In this document: positions 20,850-27,752 of the stretch, one piece after another
Layout of the letters: each line of letters begins with the position of its first letter
Position numbering within the stretch: the first letter of the stretch is position 1
Origin: Fibrobacterales bacterium
GTDB lineage: Bacteria; Fibrobacterota; Fibrobacteria; Fibrobacterales; Fibrobacteraceae
Reading direction: 5' to 3'
Assembly: GCA_025997455.1 (NCBI GenBank)
Contig: BNUP01000017.1
Coordinates: 1-28,648 of the forward strand
DNA length: 28,648 nucleotides
Made by a program: the position numbers and the translations under genes
The notes under the pieces: model-generated
Databases searched by the model: none
What the model was told of the DNA's origin: nothing
Seen by the model: only the letters and a program-made list of their open reading frames with translations

Positions 20850-21692
20850 CTAAGCGATTTTCATCTTTTTGAATTTGCTTTTCAGTTCTTGCAAATTAGA
20901 GACCGAATCCATGAGTTTGGTAAACTCGGAGGCTATCCGAGCCTCGCCGCGAGCCTCACCCCGAGCCTCGCCGCGAGCCTCCAATTCTTTTGTCCAGCCC
21001 GTGTGCTCAAGCACCTCTTCTATTGTTAGTTTCGATTTCATATCGATAATCTCCTTGAATGATTTTGGGTTTGCTTTTATCAAAACATCTGCATATAGTT
21101 TTACAACTTCTTCTTTGGCTCTGGGGAGCAACTTGTCTATCAAAGATGATATTCCTTCTTTATCCAAGTCTTCCCTTAAATTTCCAAGATAAAAATTATC
21201 TTCTTCTGATAACTTTGAAATCTCAATTATTTGTATCGGGAACATTCCACCTGATATTTTGTAAATGCCATTCTGCTCATTATCTACAACATATTTATGC
21301 TTATCTCTCAAATGCTTTAGGAATTTTTGAGGATGCCTGTTCTCTATAAAAGTTATAGTAATATCCTCGAAATCAAGATTGTTTTTGACAATGTAAAGAT
21401 TTGCATAACTGAGAACTTTGTAAAAATCTGCTACTGCCAAGTAGTCTTTTGGGCTTTTGTATTCGATGATGTTCACCTTGCGAAAAATTTTTGCAAAGTT
21501 TTTTTTGATGACAATATCCTTTTTCTTTTTTACCACGAGGATGTCGATAATAAGCGGTTTTAGGGAAAGTTCATATTCCGCAATAAATTCTAAATCTTTT
21601 TTGTAATCCTCCAACTCAAGTTGCACCGCACTGAACGAGGCGGGGTGCCATTGGATGGCGGTGGATTTTTTTGTTGACTCCTTAGTGGGCAT
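20850..21692 (-). CDS. PD-(D/E)XK-like nuclease-fold protein with GEAR repeats
   Basis: The 280-residue protein resembles a family common in Lachnospiraceae, Treponema and Fibrobacter, often misnamed 3-isopropylmalate dehydrogenase: IQWHPASFSAVQLELEDY (18-35), LKPLIIDILVVKKKKD (about 48-63), FAKIFRKVNIIEYKSPKDYLAVADFYKVLSYANLY (about 69-103) and ITITFIENRHPQKFLKHL. The IDILVV Asp and the IIEYKSP E-x-K suggest a PD-(D/E)XK core. The C-terminus has RGEARGEARGEAR from a 12-nt repeat (20939-20982), then KSKFKKMKIA. Function is unknown; a mobile or defence-like role is inferred from the family. The ATG lies 4 nt after a TTTCTACCTTCC box, with no SD; open frame further upstream is repeat DNA. Confidence 0.82.
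   Translation of the reverse strand: MPTKESTKKSTAIQWHPASFSAVQLELEDYKKDLEFIAEYELSLKPLIIDILVVKKKKDIVIKKNFAKIFRKVNIIEYKSPKDYLAVADFYKVLSYANLYIVKNNLDFEDITITFIENRHPQKFLKHLRDKHKYVVDNEQNGIYKISGGMFPIQIIEISKLSEEDNFYLGNLREDLDKEGISSLIDKLLPRAKEEVVKLYADVLIKANPKSFKEIIDMKSKLTIEEVLEHTGWTKELEARGEARGEARGEARIASEFTKLMDSVSNLQELKSKFKKMKIA
20939..20982 (-). repeat. 12-bp tandem repeat coding for GEAR
   Basis: Plus strand GAGCCTCGCCGC, GAGCCTCACCCC, GAGCCTCGCCGC, GAGCCTCC: about 3.7 units of 12 bp, in frame, in the tail of the nuclease-fold gene. Confidence 0.9.
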
Positions 21693-21696
21693 AGGG

Positions 21697-21708
21697 GGAA
21701 GGTAGAAA
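21697..21708 (-). promoter_or_regulatory. TTTCTACCTTCC promoter-like box, leaderless start
   Basis: On the minus strand the box ends 4 nt (CCCT) before the ATG at 21692. Confidence 0.6.
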
Positions 21709-21710
21709 AA

Positions 21711-21857
21711 TTGGGGTATAGGGTGTGGGGTGTGGGGTGTGGAGAAACTTGGCAGTGCAGGAGTTAAAAGTGTAAAGTTGAAAGTGTGGATGGGGGAAAA
21801 GGGAGAAGGTTGCCTCAGCATTGCGGGAGTTAAAAGAGTAGAGAGTAAAGAGTAGAG
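21711..21857 (-). repeat. G-rich heptamer tract, core and purine modules
   Basis: Plus strand GGGGTATAGGGTGTGGGG then TGTGGGG (21713-21737) gives four G-runs with 3-4 nt loops. Then come ACTTGGCAGTGCAGG (21747-21761), GTGTAAAGTTGAAAGTGTGG, a second weaker core (CCTCAGCATTGCGGG) and AGAGTAGAGAGTAAAGAGTAG heptamers. Same arrangement as upstream of the 7305-8849 and 26420-27505 genes. Confidence 0.85.
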
Positions 21858-21860
21858 TTT

Positions 21861-21901
21861 GTAGGGGCGTGGTTTTTAACCCGCCCGTTTAGCATTGCAA
21901 G
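21861..21901 (+). repeat. GTAGGGGCGTGG element, copy 2
   Basis: Identical over 26 bp to 8933-8958 and similar for about 15 bp more (TTTAGCATTGCAAG). Confidence 0.8.
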
Positions 21902-21921
21902 GAGAAATGATGGAATTTTTT

Positions 21922-21950
21922 TGGTGCGTTCTATCCACACCGCGTTCACA
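21922..21950 (-). repeat. interspersed GGGAACGCGGTGTG element, copy 3 (inverted)
   Basis: The minus strand reads TGAACGCGGTGTGGATAG then AACGCACCA. The arms GGTGTG/CGCACC pair with one G-T wobble. Confidence 0.65.
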
Positions 21951-21975
21951 ATTTTTACACAGTACTCTAACTTAC

Positions 21976-22020
21976 GAGTGCTAAAGCACTCTATCTCCGA
22001 AAGCCAAACTCTTGGCTTTC
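21976..22020. repeat. two-hairpin interspersed element, copy 2 (inverted)
   Basis: GAGTGC-TAAA-GCACTC (21976-21991) and GAAAGCCAA (21999-22007), ACTC, TTGGCTTTC (22012-22020), the reverse complement arrangement of 10547-10591. Confidence 0.75.
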
Positions 22021-22070
22021 AGTGTTGCAAGTTTGGGAAGGGAGAGGGGAGAAGGGAGAATGAGATTTTG

Positions 22071-22129
22071 AATAAGTATAGCCGCCCAATTAAAAAGAAA
22101 TCGAGATAAACTGTATGAATAATGGCGGC
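22071..22129. repeat. structured interspersed element, copy 2
   Basis: AATAAGTATA, then GCCGCC (22081-22086), a 37-nt loop and GGCGGC (22124-22129). It aligns with 2078-2136 without gaps; the inner stem is kept by paired changes. The outer GGCGGGTTT/AAACCCGCC stem of copy 1 is not present. The following 22130-22263 shows a CTTTACTCTTTTCACTTT module and no gene. Confidence 0.7.
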
Positions 22130-22263
22130 AATAATAACTTTACTCTTTTCACTTTAAACTTTCAACTCTTTTGTGGCGGCTCGTCACCAGCGAGGGTGCA
22201 ACCCGAAGCAACCCAGAGAATGCAGTAGTGGTTTATTCCGCGTGCAGTGCAGAATATTCTATT

Positions 22264-22296
22264 AACAAGGGAACGCGGTGTGGATAGAGCACACCA
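22264..22296 (+). repeat. interspersed GGGAACGCGGTGTG element, copy 4
   Basis: AACAAGGGAACGCGGTGTGG then ATAGAGCACACCA, with a perfect GGTGTG/CACACC hairpin followed by eight T. Hairpin plus T-run looks like an intrinsic terminator, but it directly abuts the HtrA promoter-like box. Confidence 0.75.
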
Positions 22297-22299
22297 TTT

Positions 22300-22311
22300 T
22301 TTTTATATTCC
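22300..22311 (+). promoter_or_regulatory. promoter-like box of the HtrA gene
   Basis: TTTTTATATTCC is close to the TTTCTAYMTTYC consensus. Here 19 nt with a GGAGG SD (22321-22325) separate it from the ATG, so a short normal leader is predicted. Confidence 0.45.
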
Positions 22312-22330
22312 TCGAAAAACGGAGGCAATT

Positions 22331-23854
22331 ATGAAAACGGCAAACTCTATTCTTTCGTGTTTTGCGGCGGCAGGGTTATTTTTTCTCGCGTGCACGCCAA
22401 CCGGAACGCCAAGTTCAACGAATGCGGCAACTCCGCCTCAGGGCACAGTCGCACAAGTTGCACAACCTGCACAGACGAGGGCGGCTACACCTGAACTTGA
22501 GAGTTTTCGCTATGAAATTGCGGATTTGGCAGATAAGTTAATACCTACGGTTGTCAGTATTCAAACGGAGGCAACGGTTAAGGTGAATGATTTTGGGAAC
22601 ATTTTCGGGGATGATTTTTTTGACCAATTTTTCAATTTCGGCACACCGAAACAGCAGCAAAAACCGCGTGAGCGCAAGCAACAGGGGTCTGGGTCGGGCG
22701 TGATTGTCAGCAGTTCGGGGAGAATTTTAACGAATAATCATGTGGTTGCGGGTGCTGAACAGATTACGGTATCGCTTTCCGATAAACGAGAGTTTAAGGC
22801 GAAGGTTGTGGGAACGGACGAGCAAACCGATATTGCGGTTATTCAAATTGAGAGCGAGGTTAAAGACCTTCCTGTGGCGACTCTTGGAAATTCGGATGCA
22901 TTGCGCGTGGGCGAATGGGTGATTGCAATTGGAAATCCGTTCGGGTTGTCGCAGACGGTTACAAAAGGCATTGTTTCTGCTAAGGGGATTCATAATCGCG
23001 GAATTGCGGGATACGAAAATTTTATACAGACCGATGCGGCGATTAACCCCGGAAATTCGGGCGGGGGATTGTTTAATTTATCGGGGGAACTCATCGGGAT
23101 TAACACTGCAATTTTGAGCAGGAGCGGCGGGTTTCAGGGCATAGGTTTTGCAATTCCCGTGAATTTGGCGAATAACATTATGGGAGATTTGGTAAGTAGC
23201 GGCAAGGTTTCGCGCGGGTGGCTCGGCGTGAGCATTCAGGATTTGAATCCGTCCATTGCAAAGGCGTTGAATTTGAACCCCGCAAAAGGCGCGTTGATAA
23301 GTGAGGTTTTTGACGGGTCGCCTGCGGAGAAGTCGGGCATTAAAGCGGGTGATTTGGTGCGTTCTATTAACGGGAGATTGCTCGAAGATGCTAACGATTT
23401 GCGAAATACGGTGGCGGCACTTAGACCGGGTGAAAATGCGGAGTTTGAAATTTTGCGTGAAGGAAAAATTTTGAAATTGAAGGTTAATATTGCCTTGCGC
23501 GATGATGAGAATTTGGCAGGAATTTCCGTTGATTCTTCTGGCAAAGGTGCAGGTGCAGGCACACCAGAAACGGCAAAAAACGAATGGGGCGTGCAGGCGG
23601 CGGAACTGACAAAAGCACAGAGGAAAGAAGTCGGCTTGGCAGATAACGCGGGAGGTGTTTTTGTAACTGCGGTTGCGGAGAAAACGCCTGCATCAAAGGC
23701 GGGATTAAAGGTTGGCGATGTTATATTATCTGCAAATCAAAAGGTTGTGAGCAGTGTTGCGGAGTTTAATAAAGCCTTCGCGGAGAACGGAAAAACTATG
23801 TTGCTGTTAGTGAGACGGGATAAGGGGCAGTTTTATTTAGTGCTCGAAAAATAA
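22331..23854 (+). CDS. HtrA/DegP-family serine protease, lipoprotein-type
   Basis: The 507-residue protein has a lipoprotein signal (SCFAAAGLFFLAC, Cys 21) and a Thr/Pro/Ala-rich linker. The trypsin-like domain has the triad His137 (TNNHVV), Asp167 (TDIAV) and Ser243 (GNSGGG). Two PDZ domains follow (about 297-390 with GWLGVSIQDL, and about 415-505 with GVFVTAVAEKTPASKAGLKVGDVI). It degrades or refolds damaged envelope proteins. HtrA proteins usually have a cleavable signal; a lipid anchor would fix this one to a membrane. ATG 22331 is chosen because it has a GGAGG SD and starts the signal peptide; the open frame upstream is repeat DNA. Confidence 0.94.
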   Translation: MKTANSILSCFAAAGLFFLACTPTGTPSSTNAATPPQGTVAQVAQPAQTRAATPELESFRYEIADLADKLIPTVVSIQTEATVKVNDFGNIFGDDFFDQFFNFGTPKQQQKPRERKQQGSGSGVIVSSSGRILTNNHVVAGAEQITVSLSDKREFKAKVVGTDEQTDIAVIQIESEVKDLPVATLGNSDALRVGEWVIAIGNPFGLSQTVTKGIVSAKGIHNRGIAGYENFIQTDAAINPGNSGGGLFNLSGELIGINTAILSRSGGFQGIGFAIPVNLANNIMGDLVSSGKVSRGWLGVSIQDLNPSIAKALNLNPAKGALISEVFDGSPAEKSGIKAGDLVRSINGRLLEDANDLRNTVAALRPGENAEFEILREGKILKLKVNIALRDDENLAGISVDSSGKGAGAGTPETAKNEWGVQAAELTKAQRKEVGLADNAGGVFVTAVAEKTPASKAGLKVGDVILSANQKVVSSVAEFNKAFAENGKTMLLLVRRDKGQFYLVLEK

Positions 23855-23863
23855 TCCGTTGAA

Positions 23864-24556
23864 TTAAACTTTGCTCATATAATCCGCAAGAGGTTCGGCG
23901 AATTTTATATGTAAAATTTCGGGAGCGAGGCGGGGGAGTTCCCAAGTTATGCAGTGGATGGCGTTCTCGCCGAGATAAGTGCCGAGCGAGCCGGGTGTTG
24001 GGTAGCCTATGTCGGTTTTGTGTTCGCTTTGTGAAAGTTCGGTTAAAAATTGGGCGAGCGGAGTTTTGTGTTTTGATTCCACACAGTTAAGCGGTGAATG
24101 AATGCTCAATATTTCTTTGGGGTTTAAATCGTTTATCAGTTCTATTAAGGCACAAGTTTCGCTTTCGCTTTTGGGTTTTGTTCCGCTTGACAGTTCTGTT
24201 ATTCGCTCGCTTTCCAAAGTTGCACGGCTTAGGGTAGTTTGCGCACTCCAATTTGCAGTGGGAAAATTGCGGTTTAAATCTACGCTGTTTGCATTGCCTC
24301 TTGTGCCGAGTGCCGCTCCATCTGGATTTGCACAGAGGACAAATGCGATGTTGTTCAGCGGTTCTGCAAAGTGCCGTAAAACTCGGCTGAGCAGGAATGT
24401 GGTTTCTGGTTCTTCGCCGTGAATACCCGCGATACACAGGAGATTGCATTTTTCGCGGCAAGGAGCAAAGAGCAACGGTGCTCCGAGTTCGCTAATGCCA
24501 AAACGGGTTAAATCAAACGGTATTGTGCCTCGCTCGGAAGGGTTTCGAAATGTCAT
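23864..24556 (-). CDS. mpaA: MpaA-like murein peptide amidase (M14 zinc carboxypeptidase)
   Basis: The 230-residue protein has M14 features: IAGIHGEEPETT (zinc ligands His and Glu, HxxE), CANPDGAALGTRGNANSVDLNRNFP (Asn-Arg substrate site), ILSIHSPLN (third zinc His), YPTPGSLGTYLGE and CITWELP with the likely catalytic Glu. MpaA splits the gamma-D-Glu-diaminopimelate bond of murein tripeptides in the cytoplasm for recycling; no signal peptide is seen. Start: ATG 24556 overlaps the histidine kinase stop (ATGA) and has GGAG upstream; a second in-frame ATG lies at 24568. Last gene of the minus-strand signalling operon, convergent with HtrA (9 nt gap). Confidence 0.88.
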   Translation of the reverse strand: MTFRNPSERGTIPFDLTRFGISELGAPLLFAPCREKCNLLCIAGIHGEEPETTFLLSRVLRHFAEPLNNIAFVLCANPDGAALGTRGNANSVDLNRNFPTANWSAQTTLSRATLESERITELSSGTKPKSESETCALIELINDLNPKEILSIHSPLNCVESKHKTPLAQFLTELSQSEHKTDIGYPTPGSLGTYLGENAIHCITWELPRLAPEILHIKFAEPLADYMSKV

Positions 24557-26430
24557 TTTTTTCTCCATTTTCCTAACATAGATATGTGAATAGTTACTGC
24601 AACTCCCACAAACACCAAAATGCTTGTGCCGCTCAATTTTTCACGGATCATATTTTTATTGGCAATTATATTTTCCGCACTGTATTTGAATTTTTCCAAA
24701 TTTTGTGCAACACTCTCGCCAATGGGATTGGAGTCTATAATTTTTTGCGGAACTTCAAAAGAAAACTCCGAACCGGAATCTACCTTGCTTTTAACCTCAA
24801 TGGTTCCGCCCATCAGGTCGCTTAATTTCTTGGTAATTGCAAGACCAAGCCCGGTGCCTTCTATGGTTAAATTTTTCTTTGTGTCGAGACGGTTGTATTC
24901 CGTGAAAAGTTCCTGTATTTTTTCGGCTTTTATGCCGACTCCGGTATCCTTTACCACAAATTTTATATTGGTCAAATTTGGGGAAGATGAACCTTCGGCA
25001 GACACCGTTAATTCCACCGACCCTTTTTCCGTGTATTTTATGGCATTGCTGATAAAGTTGTTCAGCACCTGCTTAATGCGCAAAGTATCACCCGACAAAC
25101 GACCGGGAATGTTCGGCGAAATATTCAGTTTAAGTTCTATGGGCTTTGAGGCGATTCTCGCTTGACTCATAACCAAAACATCGTTTAGCAAACTCGGAAT
25201 ATCGTATTCGTCTTCGGTAATTTTCAATTTTTCATTTTCAATTTTTGATAAGTCTAAAATATCGTTTATTATGCTCAAAAGATTTTTACTTGAAATTAAA
25301 ATTTTCTCAAATGTCTGTTTCACCGCCGAAGGAACGGTGGATTTTTCCATTTCGAGTTGGCTTAACCCCACAATTGCGTTTAAGGGAGTTCTTATTTCGT
25401 GGCTCATAACGGCGAGAAAACCGCTCTTTGCCTTGTTATCGTTATCTGCCTTTTTTTTGCGTTCGTTCAATTTCACCAAAATAATACTCAAAATTAAATA
25501 GCAGAAAAAGCAAAGCACAACGAGTTTCACTTCAGCGAATCTCAAGTCTCTGTAATAATTATCCAACGGAACAACCACATACATAAATTGATCATCTAAA
25601 ACGGTATTTTTATAAGCGTAGGTTTTTACATTCTCAAAATTCGGTATATCTTTAACACTCATATCATTTCCGCTTACAAACGCCTTCCAATTTTGATTTA
25701 TTTGCAATATGTGCTTACCGATAAATTCTGAGTTCGGATGTTCTAACATTACATTGGAATTATCGGTTAAAAATACATAACCGCCCCTAAAATGTGATAT
25801 TGCCTTAAAAATTTTCATATAAGATTCATAAGGAATTGCAAAATTCAAAACCGCAATGGAATTTCCGTCTTTATCAAAAAATTCCTTTGACCACGAAACG
25901 GCATCTTTATAGCCGAGTAAAATCGCTTTATGTAAAGGATTTTTTACCAACGCACCATTAGCGGCTTTCGCTTTTTTATACCAATTCTGTGCTTTAATAC
26001 CTTCCAAATTAAGAGGTGATTTTGTAGTTGTAAATGTTTCGCCTTTGAAAATTCCGTAAATGCACATCGTGTCAATTTCATCTAATTTTATATTGTTCTC
26101 ATCATCATAAGTTATAAACGATATTCTCTTATATGTGCTCCTGCGAATGAGCGACTTTATTCTTGCCGAGTCTTGCAATTCGTCAAACGCATTTTGAATT
26201 CTAAAGACATCTTCATAAATACCCATTTCAAAATTTTGGAAATTCGATTCTATTTGACTTTTCGCAATATCAAAAACTATACTGACTTCCGTTTGTAAAC
26301 GGTTTTCAAAAGATCTGCTTATAGCCCAATAACCGCCTACGGTAAGCACCAAAAAAAGCCCGAAAATTACCAATAGATAAGCAAAGTTCTCTTTGACAAC
26401 CGAGAAGGCGGATAAAAATTTAGTGTGCAT
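24553..26430 (-). CDS. membrane sensor histidine kinase with extracytoplasmic Cache-like domain
   Basis: The 625-residue protein has a membrane segment at about 17-36, an extracytoplasmic sensor (about 40-298) of double-Cache type (NWYKKAKAANGA, then SWSKEFFDKDGNSIAVLNFAIPYESY and GGYVFLTDNSNVMLEHP), a second segment (about 301-321), HisKA with the phospho-accepting His344 (MSHEIRTPLNAIVGLS), and HATPase_c with N-box (VLNNFISNAIKYT), DTGVGI (495-500) and GTGLGL (525-530). A 60-residue tail follows with a hydrophobic stretch (about 601-619) instead of a receiver domain. It probably phosphorylates the REC domain of the preceding gene. The start overlaps that gene by 11 nt and has AGAGGA 8 nt upstream. 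Confidence 0.92.
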   Translation of the reverse strand: MHTKFLSAFSVVKENFAYLLVIFGLFLVLTVGGYWAISRSFENRLQTEVSIVFDIAKSQIESNFQNFEMGIYEDVFRIQNAFDELQDSARIKSLIRRSTYKRISFITYDDENNIKLDEIDTMCIYGIFKGETFTTTKSPLNLEGIKAQNWYKKAKAANGALVKNPLHKAILLGYKDAVSWSKEFFDKDGNSIAVLNFAIPYESYMKIFKAISHFRGGYVFLTDNSNVMLEHPNSEFIGKHILQINQNWKAFVSGNDMSVKDIPNFENVKTYAYKNTVLDDQFMYVVVPLDNYYRDLRFAEVKLVVLCFFCYLILSIILVKLNERKKKADNDNKAKSGFLAVMSHEIRTPLNAIVGLSQLEMEKSTVPSAVKQTFEKILISSKNLLSIINDILDLSKIENEKLKITEDEYDIPSLLNDVLVMSQARIASKPIELKLNISPNIPGRLSGDTLRIKQVLNNFISNAIKYTEKGSVELTVSAEGSSSPNLTNIKFVVKDTGVGIKAEKIQELFTEYNRLDTKKNLTIEGTGLGLAITKKLSDLMGGTIEVKSKVDSGSEFSFEVPQKIIDSNPIGESVAQNLEKFKYSAENIIANKNMIREKLSGTSILVFVGVAVTIHISMLGKWRKK

Positions 26431-27505
26431 AAAAATTTTCCTCTTTTTGCTCAGAAATAGACTTAAACTTATTCAACACCCTTTCAAATATATCCACGAC
26501 CTTGGGGTCGTAGAGTGTTCCTTTACCTTCGAGAATTATTTTAACCGCCTCGTCGTGAGTCATTTTGTCTCGGTAAATACGGCGTTTGGTGCAGGCATCA
26601 TAAACATCGGCAATTGCCATAATTCGTGCGGAGAGCGGAATTTGTGTTTGTTTTATGCCGAAAGGATAACCCGTTCCGTCCCATCTTTCGTGATGACTGC
26701 GGGCAATTTGCTCGGCAAACATTAAATATTGCTGGCTCGGCATTTGCGCGTATAGATTTCTCAATACCCTTGAACCTTCGCTTGCGTGAGATTTCATAAT
26801 CTCAAATTCGGCTTCGTTAAAATGCCCCTCTTTTAATAAAATTCCATCGGGAATGCCGATTTTTCCTATATCGTGCAGTGGTGCAGCCTGCACCATTTTT
26901 TGCACAATAGATTCGTTTAATTGGTCTTTGAACTCACCTACGGATAACATTTCCTGACACAAAATTTCCATATAAACGCCGGTTCTGCGGGCGTGACCGC
27001 TCGTATTTCTGTCGCGACTCTCCAAAAGAGAAGTGAATGTGTCTATTAAGCCGTTTTCTACACTGCGGAGGGAATTTTCGAGATTTATACGGTTTCTCTG
27101 CATTGAGAGATGCAGGTTTATTCTGTGCAGAAGGACGGTTTTGTCGAATGGTTTTGTTATGTAATCCACCGCACCCGACTCAAGTGCTTTCACTTCAATT
27201 TTATGTTCATCGCTTACGGTTAAAAATATTACGGGAATATGTGCAATTGAAGGAATCGTTTTTAATTTTTTGAATGTTTCAAAGCCGTTCATCTCCGGCA
27301 TTTCTACATCTAACAGTATAAGGTCGGGTAATTTTTTTACGGCAAATTCTAAGGCTTGCGCTCCGCTCGTTGCCATTATGAGTTCTTGGCAATATTGCCC
27401 TATGCAAATATCGAGTGCATCGAGCAGCACAGGCGAATCATCCACCGCAAGTATTATGGACTTCTTGATTATGGTTTTATCCGTGTAGGCACTATTTTGA
27501 GACAT
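26420..27505 (-). CDS. response regulator with REC and HD-GYP domains (RpfG-like)
   Basis: The 361-residue protein has a complete receiver domain: acidic pair D22-D23, phospho-acceptor D66 (LLDVEMPEMNG), T96 and K118. HD-GYP then has HD at 211-212 (APLHDIGKIGIPDGIL) and HHERWDGTGYP (271-281). Such proteins hydrolyse c-di-GMP and are switched by a partner kinase, most likely the one encoded next. The end FYAH overlaps the kinase start. ATG 27505 lies 5 nt after a TTTCTACCTTTC box and has no SD; the open frame further upstream is repeat DNA translated as Pro/His/Thr-rich sequence and is not counted. Confidence 0.92.
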   Translation of the reverse strand: MSQNSAYTDKTIIKKSIILAVDDSPVLLDALDICIGQYCQELIMATSGAQALEFAVKKLPDLILLDVEMPEMNGFETFKKLKTIPSIAHIPVIFLTVSDEHKIEVKALESGAVDYITKPFDKTVLLHRINLHLSMQRNRINLENSLRSVENGLIDTFTSLLESRDRNTSGHARRTGVYMEILCQEMLSVGEFKDQLNESIVQKMVQAAPLHDIGKIGIPDGILLKEGHFNEAEFEIMKSHASEGSRVLRNLYAQMPSQQYLMFAEQIARSHHERWDGTGYPFGIKQTQIPLSARIMAIADVYDACTKRRIYRDKMTHDEAVKIILEGKGTLYDPKVVDIFERVLNKFKSISEQKEENFYAH

Positions 27506-27510
27506 AACGG

Positions 27511-27522
27511 GAAAGGTAGAAA
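27511..27522 (-). promoter_or_regulatory. TTTCTACCTTTC promoter-like box, leaderless start
   Basis: On the minus strand the box ends 5 nt (CCGTT) before the ATG at 27505. It would drive the three-gene HD-GYP/kinase/MpaA operon. Confidence 0.6.
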
Positions 27523-27529
27523 AAAGTTG

Positions 27530-27650
27530 AGAGTGTAAAGTGAAAAGAGTAAAGTTGAAAGTTGGGAAGAACTCGGCGGTGCAGATTAGGGTGTAGGGTG
27601 TGGGGTGTAGGGTGTGGGGAACTCGGCGGTGCAAGAATGGGAGAAGGGAG
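27530..27650 (-). repeat. core-heptamer-core cassette upstream of the HD-GYP operon
   Basis: Plus strand: GTGTAAAGTGAAAAGAG, core ACTCGGCGGTGCAG (27571-27584), GGGTGTA/GGGTGTG heptamers with five G-runs (27589-27619), core ACTCGGCGGTGCAAG (27621-27635). Confidence 0.88.
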
Positions 27651-27699
27651 ATGTAGGACAATCAACCCTTCGTCTCGCTTATGCTTTCCCCATCGCATA

Positions 27700-27734
27700 T
27701 TTGTCATTCTCTGGTCAAGCCAGAGAATGACAAA
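27700..27734 (-). terminator. perfect 15-bp hairpin after the FISUMP gene
   Basis: TTTGTCATTCTCTGG (27700-27714), loop TCAAG, CCAGAGAATGACAAA (27720-27734). It starts 18 nt beyond the FISUMP stop codon. It could end that transcript, but no U-run follows; it also resembles the TGTCATTC-type palindromes dispersed in many genomes. Confidence 0.6.
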
Positions 27735-27752
27735 CAACCGCCAACGGCTTGC

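Noticed and set aside
22264..22311. Intrinsic terminator (hairpin plus eight T)
   Set aside because: It looks like one, but the same hairpin occurs in other contexts as a repeat, and the T-run merges with the HtrA promoter-like box; annotated as a repeat instead.
27506..27661. Extended N-terminus of the HD-GYP protein
   Set aside because: Encoded by heptamer/core repeats; the receiver domain starts just after ATG 27505.
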